A stretch of 6,757 nt of DNA from an uncultured Clostridia bacterium. Its GTDB lineage: Bacteria; Bacillota; Clostridia; Oscillospirales; CAG-272. The position numbers and the translations under genes are program-made. Where the stretch lies: assembly GCA_937892405.1 (NCBI GenBank), contig CALAFS010000231.1, forward strand, positions 1 to 6,757, given 5' to 3'. Shown here one piece after another: positions 1 through 6,073 of this stretch (its first letter is position 1; every line of letters starts with the position of its first letter). The notes under the pieces were generated by a model. That model was not told the DNA's origin. It did no database searches and was given only the letters and a program-made list of their open reading frames with translations.

Positions 1-35
1 GAAGCCCCCATTAATGCGGGATATCCCGGAAAAAA

Positions 36-39
36 GGAG
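36..39 (+). promoter_or_regulatory. Ribosome binding site deciding the start of the 54-aa protein
   Basis: GGAG within AAAAAGGAGA lies 7 bases before the ATG at 47. It favours that start over the in-frame ATG at 14, which lies upstream of this site. Confidence 0.6.
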
Positions 40-46
40 AAAAGAT

Positions 47-211
47 ATGTTTGACGCTTTGTTGAGCTTGGAGTTTTGGGCAGCGGTTGTAGCCGCCGCT
101 GTGATCGTGACCGCCTGTGTCGCACTCAGAGCTTTCATGCGACGGTTGGCGAAGCGTCAGGCAGCCTCCGAAATCCGGGATAAAAAGCAAAGAAAAGCAA
201 ACAATACATAA
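47..211 (+). CDS. Small single-pass membrane protein of unknown function (54 aa)
   Basis: I do not recognise a family. The product has a short N-terminus (MFDALLSLEFW), one hydrophobic segment at about residues 8-29 rich in Ala and Val, and then a highly basic tail (RRLAKR..., RDKKQRK). This predicts a single membrane helix with a cytoplasmic positive tail. The ATG at 47 is chosen because AAGGAG at 34-39 sits 7 bases before it; an in-frame ATG at 14 has no such site. The frame is open to the window's left edge, so a longer upstream form cannot be fully excluded. The HMA gene starts 26 bases after the stop, which suggests co-transcription. FeoB-associated small membrane proteins occupy similar positions in Clostridia, but their cysteine-rich tail is missing here. 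The function is unknown. Confidence 0.6.
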   Translation: MFDALLSLEFWAAVVAAAVIVTACVALRAFMRRLAKRQAASEIRDKKQRKANNT

Positions 212-237
212 CAAAAATGCCAAAGGAGAATGGAGAA

Positions 238-504
238 ATGGTAAAAGTTACTCTGCAAATCGACGGCATGGCGTGCTCCATGTGTGAGGCGCATATCAAC
301 GACGCGCTCCGCGCGGCGTTCCCCGTGAAGAAGGTCAGCTCCTCGCATACAAAAGGGGAGACGACCATGATTCTCGAGAACGCACCGAGCGAAGAAGAGT
401 TGCACCGCGTCATTGATCCGACAGGTTACACCCTGCGCGGCACCATCACCGAGCCGTATGAGAAAAAGCCCGGCTTCTTTGCCTCTTTCTTCGGTAATAA
501 ATAA
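238..504 (+). CDS. Free-standing heavy-metal-associated (HMA) domain protein, 88 aa
   Basis: This is a small soluble protein of the HMA/CopZ-like ferredoxin fold, known for binding soft metal ions such as Cu(I) between two cysteines and passing them to partners. The start of the fold reads VTLQIDGMACSMCEAHI: the GMxCxxC motif is present with Cys13 and Cys16, followed by the usual helix (EAHINDALR). A second strand-helix half ends in the typical 'GY' (PTGYTL, about residues 63-68). After the domain comes a short tail with KKPGFFASFFGNK, unusual for a CopZ chaperone and possibly a membrane- or partner-binding end. The start at 238 is preferred over an in-frame ATG at 217 because AAAGGAG at 222-228 lies 9 bases before it. 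Which metal it binds cannot be read from the sequence. Its neighbours suggest a metal-homeostasis role, perhaps iron. Confidence 0.87.
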   Translation: MVKVTLQIDGMACSMCEAHINDALRAAFPVKKVSSSHTKGETTMILENAPSEEELHRVIDPTGYTLRGTITEPYEKKPGFFASFFGNK

Positions 505-554
505 AGCCGAAGCCCCGGAGCACCGTAACAGCACCGACCGCCCCGCGTCCGACA

Positions 555-589
555 GGGGGAAGAGAACTCCCCCCGCCGCTCCCCGGCGG
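555..589 (+). other. Two overlapping, mutually exclusive GC hairpins after the HMA gene
   Basis: The first stem is GGGGGA (555-560) with TCCCCC (568-573), loop of 7. The second is CCGCCG (573-578) with CGGCGG (584-589), loop of 5. They share base 573, so they cannot both form in full. The second is followed by TAATCTTT, a poor U-run, so it may be a weak terminator or a 3'-end stabiliser for the transcript of the first two genes. Function not shown. Confidence 0.4.
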
Positions 590-603
590 TAATCTTTCCA
601 CCA

Positions 604-625
604 ACGGTTAGCATATGCTAACCGT
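604..625. promoter_or_regulatory. Perfect 22-base palindrome, candidate operator
   Basis: ACGGTTAGCAT is followed immediately by its exact reverse complement. It lies about 100 bases before the DUF3793 start, in the gap that separates the two halves of the gene group. The half-site GGTTAG is the one used by DtxR/IdeR-type metal repressors, but here the halves are 6 bases apart instead of about 1, so the assignment to that family is only a suggestion. No T-run follows, so a terminator is unlikely. Confidence 0.5.
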
Positions 626-652
626 AAAATCGCGCCCGTCCCCATAATTCTT

Positions 653-708
653 AATTCATAATTCTGAATTCTTCATTCGATAAATTCATAATTCTGAATT
701 CTTCATTC
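653..708. repeat. AT-rich tandem direct repeat (2 x 26 bases, period 30)
   Basis: A 26-base AT-rich sequence beginning AATTCATAATTCTGAATT occurs exactly twice, at 653-678 and 683-708, separated by four bases (GATA). Partial copies flank it: TAATTC before and TTCTTAATTTT after. It sits directly upstream of the DUF3793 ribosome site. Each copy contains CATAAT, which resembles a -10 box, but no -35 box is correctly spaced, so I do not call a promoter. Confidence 0.8.
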
Positions 709-727
709 TTAATTTTCAGGAGGTTTT

Positions 728-1294
728 ATGCCGGAAGAATTTGTGATCCGCAATTGCTCGCCGACGATGGCGGGATTGAAAACCGGGAACCTTTTCGCCT
801 GTCCGAAAGAGCAGGGCGAAAAGATCCGCGAGAGCATCCGCGACATGAACCGTCGTATGGTACCCCGCGGCGTGCGCATGCTTCCGGTAAAGGAGGTCGG
901 CGACCGCACGCTCATCTATATGTACCGCCCCGAGAAGCTCGCGAAGGATCTGCGTGATCCCCTCGCTGCCGAGATTCTCATGTCGCGCGACTATCCGACA
1001 AAAGACGCGGATCTCTGCGTCTCGGAGATGATCCGTCGTGTGCGCACGGAGGAAGAATTCCCGCACGAGGTCGGACTCTTCCTCGGCTACCCGCCGGAGG
1101 ATGTCCGCGGCTTTATGACCGACGGACCCCACGGGGCGAAATGCGTCGGTACATGGCGCGTCTACGGTGACGAGGACGCGGCAAAGGCGCGCTTCGCACT
1201 CTATAAGAAGTGCACCGAGCATTATCTGAAAGCCTATAAAAAACACGCATCTTTTGATCGTCTGATTGTAAAAACGAACAAAAATGCAAAATAA
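728..1294 (+). CDS. DUF3793 family protein (188 aa)
   Basis: This looks like a DUF3793 protein, a family of unknown biochemical function found mainly in Clostridia. Recognisable blocks are the N-terminal NCSPTMAGLKTGNLFAC (residues 9-25), the central PHEVGLFLGYPPEDVRGFM (112-130), and KCVGTWRVYGDEDAAKARF followed by KKCTEHY (138-166). Conserved-looking cysteines are Cys10, Cys25, Cys139 and Cys162, which could matter for metal or redox chemistry; this is inference. There is no signal peptide or membrane helix, so it should be cytoplasmic. AGGAGG at 718-723 lies only 4 bases before the ATG, a short spacing. Flavodoxin starts 55 bases after the stop with no terminator between, so the two are probably co-transcribed. 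Members of this family are often seen near flavodoxin and feo iron-transport genes, which points to iron limitation, though no role has been assigned. Confidence 0.82.
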   Translation: MPEEFVIRNCSPTMAGLKTGNLFACPKEQGEKIRESIRDMNRRMVPRGVRMLPVKEVGDRTLIYMYRPEKLAKDLRDPLAAEILMSRDYPTKDADLCVSEMIRRVRTEEEFPHEVGLFLGYPPEDVRGFMTDGPHGAKCVGTWRVYGDEDAAKARFALYKKCTEHYLKAYKKHASFDRLIVKTNKNAK

Positions 1295-1349
1295 TATTTA
1301 CAAATCCACTTGATTTCAAAAAATAATATATAAAAAGGAGTAAAAAGAA

Positions 1350-1772
1350 ATGAAAGTAGCAGTTGTTTATTGGAGCGGCACAGGAAACACGAAGGCAATG
1401 GCAGAGGAAGTTCTCGCCGGTGCAAAAGAAGCCGGGGCTGATGCCTCGCTCTTCGATGCTTCCTCCTTTGACACCTCCTCCGTTGCGTCTTATGACGCTC
1501 TCGCTTTCGGCTGTCCCGCCATGGGTGCCGAGGAGCTCGAGGACAGTGAATTCCTCCCGATGTTCGAGTCCTGCGAAGGCGCTCTCGGCGGAAAGAAAAT
1601 TGCCCTCTTCGGCTCTTACGGGTGGGGAGACGGCGAGTGGATGCGCTCGTGGGAAGAGAGATGCGCCACGCTCGGCGTGACCTTCGCCGCCGACAGCGTC
1701 ATCTGCATGGAGGCGCCCGACGATGAGGCGACCGATGCCTGCCACGCCCTCGGCGCCGCTCTCGCATCGTAA
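1350..1772 (+). CDS. Short-chain flavodoxin (140 aa)
   Basis: This is a small cytoplasmic FMN electron carrier that can take ferredoxin's place, typically under iron shortage. It opens with VVYWSGTGNT, where SGTGNT (residues 9-14) is the FMN phosphate loop. GCPAMG (54-59) and FGSYGWGDGEWM (87-98, with Trp92) are the two loops that hold the flavin ring. The pattern is close to the Clostridium beijerinckii flavodoxin, including ALFGSYGWGDG and MR..EER. Length is normal for the short-chain class (about 138-140). One difference is Gly59-Ala60 where I recall Gly57-Asp58 in C. beijerinckii, the peptide that flips on reduction, so the redox potentials may differ. AAGGAG at 1335-1340 is 9 bases before the ATG. 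It is the last gene of the group and is followed by a strong terminator. Confidence 0.95.
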   Translation: MKVAVVYWSGTGNTKAMAEEVLAGAKEAGADASLFDASSFDTSSVASYDALAFGCPAMGAEELEDSEFLPMFESCEGALGGKKIALFGSYGWGDGEWMRSWEERCATLGVTFAADSVICMEAPDDEATDACHALGAALAS

Positions 1773-1826
1773 TTTTTCACAGTTCCTTCGTTTTGTCTTT
1801 GTCCGAAGTCAAAACCGAAAAAAAGG

Positions 1827-1864
1827 AGCGCCTGCACTGTCAAATGACAGCGCAGGCGCTTTTT
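1827..1864 (+). terminator. Strong rho-independent terminator, probably bidirectional
   Basis: AGCGCCTGC (1827-1835) pairs with GCAGGCGCT (1852-1860). After one A-C mismatch the stem continues as CTGTC with GACAG around a four-base loop. A T-run (1860-1864) follows, and a run of A's at about 1818-1824 precedes it. It therefore ends flavodoxin transcription and could also stop transcripts arriving on the - strand from the lipoprotein gene. Confidence 0.92.
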
Positions 1865-1970
1865 CCTTCTTATTCTCACAGGTAATTTCTGTTGGATTCG
1901 TTTTCCCGTTTTGCATCTTTCACTTGTGAAAAAGGAGTGGCAGAAGAATATCGCGAAAAAGTCCGTACTC

Positions 1971-2077
1971 TCTCAAGCCTTCTCCCGCGGGAGAAGGTGT
2001 CACGGCGCGCCGTGACGGATGAGGCGTTCCCCCTCCGGCATACTCTGTACGCCCGGAAAGAGAAGGGAACGCCTTTC
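1971..2077. repeat. REP-like intergenic element with three inverted repeats
   Basis: Two perfect palindromes nearly touch: CCTTCTCCCGCGGGAGAAGG (1978-1997), then one base, then GTCACGGCGCGCCGTGAC (1999-2016). GGATGAGG follows. A third inverted repeat pairs AGGCGTTCCC (2022-2031) with GGGAACGCCT (2065-2074), with an inner TCCGG/CCGGA stem. The 'CTCAAGCCTTC ... GTCACGGC ... GTGACGGATGAGG' pattern resembles a dispersed repeat that I recall from Ruminococcaceae-type genomes. It lies about 20 bases beyond the lipoprotein stop, where it could fold at the 3' end of that mRNA. Confidence 0.78.
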
Positions 2078-2097
2078 CTCACAGTCTCACGCCCGTT

Positions 2098-5000
2098 TTA
2101 CGCGCTCTGGCGCGCAAGAGTTTTATAGAACGAATAATCCTCCGACATTATCGCCGTCGACGCTCCGCCGTAGTTTTCGGGTGTCTCGACAAGGTAATTT
2201 ACATCCCCCACAGTAAAGTAGAGATACCCGTCCTCTTCTCCGATATTTACCGCTTCGGTACGGTTGCCGTCACGGGACAGGATAACCGTTCCTTCCGTGA
2301 TCACAAGGGTGCAGCTGCCGTCGGACGATGCCCATGTACCGTGGAAAGCGGAGGGAATCGAGACTGCGGAAGTTCTCGAGAGCGTAACCGTTTCGTCGTC
2401 CTCACGCGAGAGATAATATTCCGTGTCCGAAGTGTAAATGAAGTAGTATTCGTGCCCGTCGGCGGTGAAGACGAGATACACATCGGTAAGCTCGGTGAGC
2501 GTCCCGACAAGGGGTTCGCCGTCCCCGATCGTCAGCGTGATGTCGCCGCTCCTTGTGACCGAGAGACGGTAGGTGATCCCGTCCTTTGTCCCCTCAAAGA
2601 CACCGACAAGCTCATCTTCGATCACCGTTTCGGTTTTGAAGAGATTGTAGAGCAGGGCATCGTCATCGTAGAGCGCGAGACATTCGGCACCGTATGCCGT
2701 CGTGTAGTAGAGCAGGTGAATGGTGTAGGCGTACCCCGGAAGCTCAAAGGTGTAACCGTACTCGGGATCGAAGAGGAAAGCGATCTTTTCGCCGTTGATG
2801 AAGATTTCGGTCTCCGTGATCCGGATCCGCCATTCTCCCTCGACGGATTTCCACGAACCGAGGTATTTTTCGTTGATGGCGTCCACGCGGTCGAGGGTCG
2901 CATTGTCTCCCTGCGTGCCGACGACGAGCTTATCCATGTTGACATTCGTGCCGATACCGTAGAACTGAATGATGTAGTTGCTTTCCGAACCGAGCTTACC
3001 GGTGAAGCCGCCGACGAGTCCCGCATACTTCGTGATCGTGTAGGGCACACCGTTGACCGTAATGCCGGCGTAGGTGATAATCACGCGGATCGAACCGTCT
3101 GCCGAGAGGTAATAACCGATGTATTCGCTCGGAATTTCGATGCCGGCGCTGTCTTTCGTCTTCTCGACATGGAAGGCTTCCATATCGAGATTTTCGTACA
3201 CCATCGTGATGAGCAGTCTCTCGCCGTCGAGCACGAAGTTGTAGGTGATCCCCTCGGCTTCCGCCGTGATGCCCTCCGACGCGCTGTAAGAGATCAGCAT
3301 CAGCACATTGCCGTTGTAGCGGATCAGATGGGTCTGAATTTCAAAGACATCGTCATATTGCTTGCCGTCCGCGCCGATACCGTGATATTCCCATGTCCCG
3401 CGGAAGTCCTCGGGGATCGTGACCTCTCCCTCTTCGATGTTCGTCAGCTGAAGGTTCAGTGTCCCGTCTTCCGACCAGATGGCGAGCTGGCGGCTCGTCA
3501 ACTTCTGAATGTAGACGACCTTGCCCTCCCAGCGTGCCGTGAAATAGCCGCCGTCTTCATTATATACAAGTCCCGTGATCTCCTTCCCGTTGAGGAGGAA
3601 ACCTTCGGCGTCCACATGGCAGAAGTTGCCGACGCCGTCCTTGTACTGTCCCTTGAAGGGGTCGAGCACACTCGTTTTCGTCGCATTTTCAAAGTCAAGG
3701 TCCGCCTCCTCGGGAAGCTCTCCGAAGGTGTAATTCAGCGTGACGGTTTCCTCGATTCCGTAGGTCTTGTAGGTGAAGACGATCTCGGAGAGGACGCCGT
3801 TTTTCAGTGTGATCCTGCAGTCCGTCGCGTATGCGTAAGAGGCTTTTTCATACCCCTCGCCGAAGAATCCGACGATCGCCGACGCGTCGCTGTTGTTATG
3901 AAGAACATACACACCGTCACCGATGCAAGTGAAAAGTTCTACCTTAAATGCGGTGAAATTTGCCGCAAGTTCCGCGATGGAAGAGACATTCACCGGGTCG
4001 CGTAAAACCACATTTCCGGCGGCGTCAATGTCAAATGGGTAAACATAACTTTGCAAAAGCTTGAATCCGTGTGCTTCTCCGGGGTAAGAATCGTAGATCA
4101 GATCGCTGCGACGCACATATACAAAGTAGTCGGTATCGCCGTATCCCGGGCGCGTTTCACCGCCCTCCGGCTCTTCGTATCCGACCTCGTGACCGCGGTG
4201 ACGCACCGTGTAGGCGGGCGCCTCCATGGCGGCACGGAGCGCCGCCTCGAGCGCGTCGTGCTCGGGAGTTCTTTCATACGGCTCGATCCGGTCGCGGTCG
4301 ACCGTCGCGGTGCCGCGCTCGTCGATGGTGAAGTCATAGCTTGAAACATAGGTGATCTCGCTTGAGTACCGGATCTTGACGGTTTTGAACTTTACCGAGA
4401 CTGCGGCGCCGTCCGTCGTGTAGACGAGGAAGTCGTCGATCGACTCTGTCCATCCCGTGAGGGCGGAAGCCGCCGCCTTTTTCTTTGCCTCGTCCGTCAG
4501 ACGGAACACACCGCTGCCGAGGTAGACAAAGTCAGAGGCGGAAAGCCTGTCGAAGGGGTTGTAATAATCTTCGTAAAACGCCTCCGACACGCTCCGCAGA
4601 ATCGTGTTGTCCGAGGTGTGCGTAATCAGGGCGAGACGGCGGTTTTCTCTGCCGTAGACCGTGTCGTAGTAGATCTCGCCGGTCGCCGCGTCGTATTCCT
4701 TCTGCCAGATGTACTCACCGGCAAAAACAGTGTCGATCATCAGCGTCGTGTCGTATTCGTCACTGCCCATCACATCGTAGAGGTAAGTGCCGCGGAAGCG
4801 CATCACACCCTGCAGGGAGGAGAGGAGCGCGTCGGACATCACCCCGGCGCCGAATTTTGCCGAGATGACAGTGTCCCCCGTGAGCGTCAGGGAGAAGACG
4901 CCGTTTTCATGAGCGACCGCCGCACCGTTGACGGTGATCGTGTCGATGACGGCGCCGTCATCGGGCGACACCGTGACACGCACGGTGTCGCCGACAAGGT

Positions 5001-5862
5001 AGCGGCTCCCGTCCGCGGGTGCACTCACTGTCAGCCTGCCGAAGGCACGGTCGGCGTCGAGCGTCAGATGCGCCTCTGCCGCTTCGCCGTAAGTGACGGA
5101 AATTTCGTTGTTTGCCGCGAGGGTGAAGCGGTAGACGCCGTTTTCGGGGCGGATTTCCGTCCCGTTGACCTTGAAGGAGGATACCGCGGCGCCCCGTCTG
5201 ACGATGGCGACGGTGACACTCACCGTGTCCCCGACGAGGTACGCGGGGTCTTCCGCTTCCGAGAGCGTCAGCGTGCCGATTTCGTTGTCGTTGTTAAAAA
5301 TAAAGCGCGCGTTCGCAATCTCATCAAAGGAAGCGGAGAACACATTATCCGCCTCCAGCGTGACGGTGTAACCGTCAGCCCCGGGCGTGAGAGGGCGTCC
5401 GTTGTGTGTCACGGAGGCGAGGCGGTAGCGTCGGCTCGACGGCGCGGCGACGAGCGTCACGGTGTCACCGACCCGCAGATCCTCCTTCGCATCCTTGAGG
5501 GAGAGCGCCCCGCCGACCGTATTCTCGATTCTGACCGAAGCGGCGGCGCGCGTGTCTTTTTCAAAGGTCACCGACAGGAGATTTTCTTTTTCGAGACGGA
5601 AGGTGTCGCTTTCCGAGGTCATCGGGAAAGCATTACCGTTCAGCGTCACCGCGCCGACGGTGTATCCCGCCTTCGGCAGGACGGTGACCGTCACCGTCTC
5701 TCCGACGAGATAGCCGTCCTCTTCCGATGACGGCGCCGACACCGTCACGCTGCCGTCCTCTTCGTTATAGGAGAGGGAGATCGTCGCCTTCTCTTCACCG
5801 CAGGAGGTGAGAAGAAACAAACCGAGGCAAAGAAGGCATAAAACCGATAAAAATTTTTTCAT
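2098..5862 (-). CDS. Large modular surface lipoprotein with beta repeats (1254 aa)
   Basis: No function is recognised. The N-terminus is a lipoprotein signal (MKKFLSVLCLLCLGLFLLTSC, lipobox LTSC, Cys21 to be lipidated), so the mature protein should be anchored outside the membrane. Residues about 25-339 are four InlB-like beta repeats (YLVGDTVxVTV...VNG). Residues about 344-726 hold two diverged copies of a domain of about 190 residues. Residues about 731-1254 are six degenerate modules starting with a hydrophobic-G-x-W/Y motif. Such architecture is typical of non-enzymatic binding or adhesion proteins; this is inference, as no catalytic motif is visible. The ATG at 5862 is chosen over one at 5871 because AAAAGG at 5875-5880 (5' to 3' on the - strand) is too close to the latter, and MKKF is a normal signal start. 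It is divergent from the protease gene, with its own promoter. Confidence 0.93.
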   Translation of the reverse strand: MKKFLSVLCLLCLGLFLLTSCGEEKATISLSYNEEDGSVTVSAPSSEEDGYLVGETVTVTVLPKAGYTVGAVTLNGNAFPMTSESDTFRLEKENLLSVTFEKDTRAAASVRIENTVGGALSLKDAKEDLRVGDTVTLVAAPSSRRYRLASVTHNGRPLTPGADGYTVTLEADNVFSASFDEIANARFIFNNDNEIGTLTLSEAEDPAYLVGDTVSVTVAIVRRGAAVSSFKVNGTEIRPENGVYRFTLAANNEISVTYGEAAEAHLTLDADRAFGRLTVSAPADGSRYLVGDTVRVTVSPDDGAVIDTITVNGAAVAHENGVFSLTLTGDTVISAKFGAGVMSDALLSSLQGVMRFRGTYLYDVMGSDEYDTTLMIDTVFAGEYIWQKEYDAATGEIYYDTVYGRENRRLALITHTSDNTILRSVSEAFYEDYYNPFDRLSASDFVYLGSGVFRLTDEAKKKAAASALTGWTESIDDFLVYTTDGAAVSVKFKTVKIRYSSEITYVSSYDFTIDERGTATVDRDRIEPYERTPEHDALEAALRAAMEAPAYTVRHRGHEVGYEEPEGGETRPGYGDTDYFVYVRRSDLIYDSYPGEAHGFKLLQSYVYPFDIDAAGNVVLRDPVNVSSIAELAANFTAFKVELFTCIGDGVYVLHNNSDASAIVGFFGEGYEKASYAYATDCRITLKNGVLSEIVFTYKTYGIEETVTLNYTFGELPEEADLDFENATKTSVLDPFKGQYKDGVGNFCHVDAEGFLLNGKEITGLVYNEDGGYFTARWEGKVVYIQKLTSRQLAIWSEDGTLNLQLTNIEEGEVTIPEDFRGTWEYHGIGADGKQYDDVFEIQTHLIRYNGNVLMLISYSASEGITAEAEGITYNFVLDGERLLITMVYENLDMEAFHVEKTKDSAGIEIPSEYIGYYLSADGSIRVIITYAGITVNGVPYTITKYAGLVGGFTGKLGSESNYIIQFYGIGTNVNMDKLVVGTQGDNATLDRVDAINEKYLGSWKSVEGEWRIRITETEIFINGEKIAFLFDPEYGYTFELPGYAYTIHLLYYTTAYGAECLALYDDDALLYNLFKTETVIEDELVGVFEGTKDGITYRLSVTRSGDITLTIGDGEPLVGTLTELTDVYLVFTADGHEYYFIYTSDTEYYLSREDDETVTLSRTSAVSIPSAFHGTWASSDGSCTLVITEGTVILSRDGNRTEAVNIGEEDGYLYFTVGDVNYLVETPENYGGASTAIMSEDYSFYKTLARQSA
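2101..3672 (-). repeat. Six degenerate 'GTW' beta modules in the lipoprotein C-terminal half
   Basis: Each module opens with a short hydrophobic motif followed by G and an aromatic or hydrophobic residue: DPFKGQY (734), PEDFRGTW (817), PSEYIGYY (911), NEKYLGSW (997), EDELVGVF (1082) and PSAFHGTW (1170). Spacings are 83, 94, 86, 85 and 88 residues. Most then carry an I-x-(V/I)-NG or similar hairpin and end with a Y-x-(I/V) strand, suggesting small beta barrels or sheets. Identity between modules is low. Confidence 0.65.
3685..4836 (-). repeat. Internal duplication of a domain of about 190 residues in the lipoprotein
   Basis: Residues about 344-523 and 537-723 look like two diverged copies. 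Both begin with an ALxxxL/ALRAAM helix and an aromatic strand. LGSGVFRL (448-455) matches IGDGVYVL (647-654) at an offset of 199, and the closing strands around 494-522 and 690-723 keep the same offset. The fold is not identified; a lipoprotein-carrier-like (LolA-like) curved sheet is one possibility. Confidence 0.5.
4846..5790 (-). repeat. Four tandem InlB-like beta repeats in the lipoprotein
   Basis: Residues about 25-103, 108-181, 184-260 and 264-339 share one layout: a G-(A/T/R/S)-(L/V)-(T/S)-(V/L) strand, then (Y/R)-(L/V)-VG(D/E)TV, then a (V/T)-x-(N/H)NG or VNG turn, then a closing I/V-S-x-(F/Y) strand. VGDTV or VGETV starts at residues 53, 131, 210 and 290, a spacing of 78-80. They resemble the 'divergent InlB B-repeat' type of extracellular spacer domain. 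Copy 2 is the most diverged. Confidence 0.82.
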
Positions 5863-5901
5863 CAATATCATCCGCCTTTTAATATTTCATATTTATTCTT
5901 T

Positions 5902-5930
5902 ATTTTAGCATAAATTTACGGCGAAGTAAA
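5902..5930 (-). promoter_or_regulatory. Sigma-A-type promoter of the lipoprotein gene
   Basis: On the - strand, TTTACT (-35, 5930-5925) and TAAAAT (-10, 5907-5902) are separated by exactly 17 bases. The bases before the -10 read TGC, giving the extended -10 form TGnTAnAAT. The expected start near 5895 leaves a leader of about 33 bases. Confidence 0.7.
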
Positions 5931-5970
5931 GAGAAGTTCATAATAAATTTTCAATTCGTATATGTTGTAC

Positions 5971-5995
5971 ATTTTTTCTGCGCGCAAAGAAAAAT
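5971..5995. promoter_or_regulatory. Quasi-palindrome between the divergent promoters
   Basis: ATTTTTTC on the left and AAGAAAAAT on the right flank the perfect palindrome TGCGCGCA (5979-5986). It lies between the two -35 boxes (5930 and 6015), where a shared regulator could bind. Function is a guess. Confidence 0.3.
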
Positions 5996-6014
5996 ATTTG
6001 TATGCGGAAAAAGG

Positions 6015-6043
6015 TTGCAGAGAAAGAAAAAGTGTGCTATAAT
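6015..6043 (+). promoter_or_regulatory. Sigma-A-type promoter of the subtilase gene
   Basis: TATAAT (6038-6043) is a perfect -10 box with an extended TGC just before it. TTGCAG at 6015-6020 is a partial -35 at a 17-base spacing. The expected start near 6050 gives a leader of about 100 bases. A second TATAAT at 6064-6069 has no -35 partner. Confidence 0.78.
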
Positions 6044-6073
6044 TAAAAATATCATATTGATTATATAATCTCC

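Larger units (their letters stand above)
1773..2097. other. Gene-free stretch between convergent genes
   Basis: This 325-base stretch lies between the ends of the flavodoxin and lipoprotein genes. It holds the terminator at 1827-1864 and the palindromic repeat at 1971-2077. The remainder (about 1866-1970) shows no convincing gene, promoter or RNA. A 78-codon open frame at 1892-2128 crosses the repeat and is not believed to be coding. Confidence 0.7.

Noticed and set aside
1..54. Tail of an upstream gene
   Set aside because: One frame ends at TAA 12-14 and another at TGA 52-54, but too few codons are present to decide whether either is coding.
157..645. 162-codon open frame on the - strand
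   Set aside because: It overlaps the HMA gene antisense, has no ribosome site and shows no recognisable domain.
653..708. CRISPR-like repeat
   Set aside because: There are only two copies with a 4-base gap, no spacers and no cas gene.
1295..1349. Separate promoter for flavodoxin
   Set aside because: TTTACA and TAATAT occur but are 21 bases apart, and TTGATT has no -10 box at a proper distance. Read-through from DUF3793 is simpler.
716..1745. Antisense open frames across the DUF3793 and flavodoxin genes
   Set aside because: They are opposite two well-supported genes and show no family features.
1892..2128. 78-codon open frame on the + strand
   Set aside because: It runs through the palindromic repeat into the 3' end of the lipoprotein gene, and its translation is not protein-like.
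2341..4005. 554-codon open frame on the + strand
   Set aside because: It lies wholly antisense to the lipoprotein gene, whose signal peptide and repeats are clear. The translation shows no domain, only the low-complexity composition expected from the reverse strand of a GC-rich gene.
4618..5730. 370-codon open frame on the + strand
   Set aside because: It is antisense to the repeat part of the lipoprotein. Its V-D-R-H-rich repeats simply mirror the VGDTV repeats.
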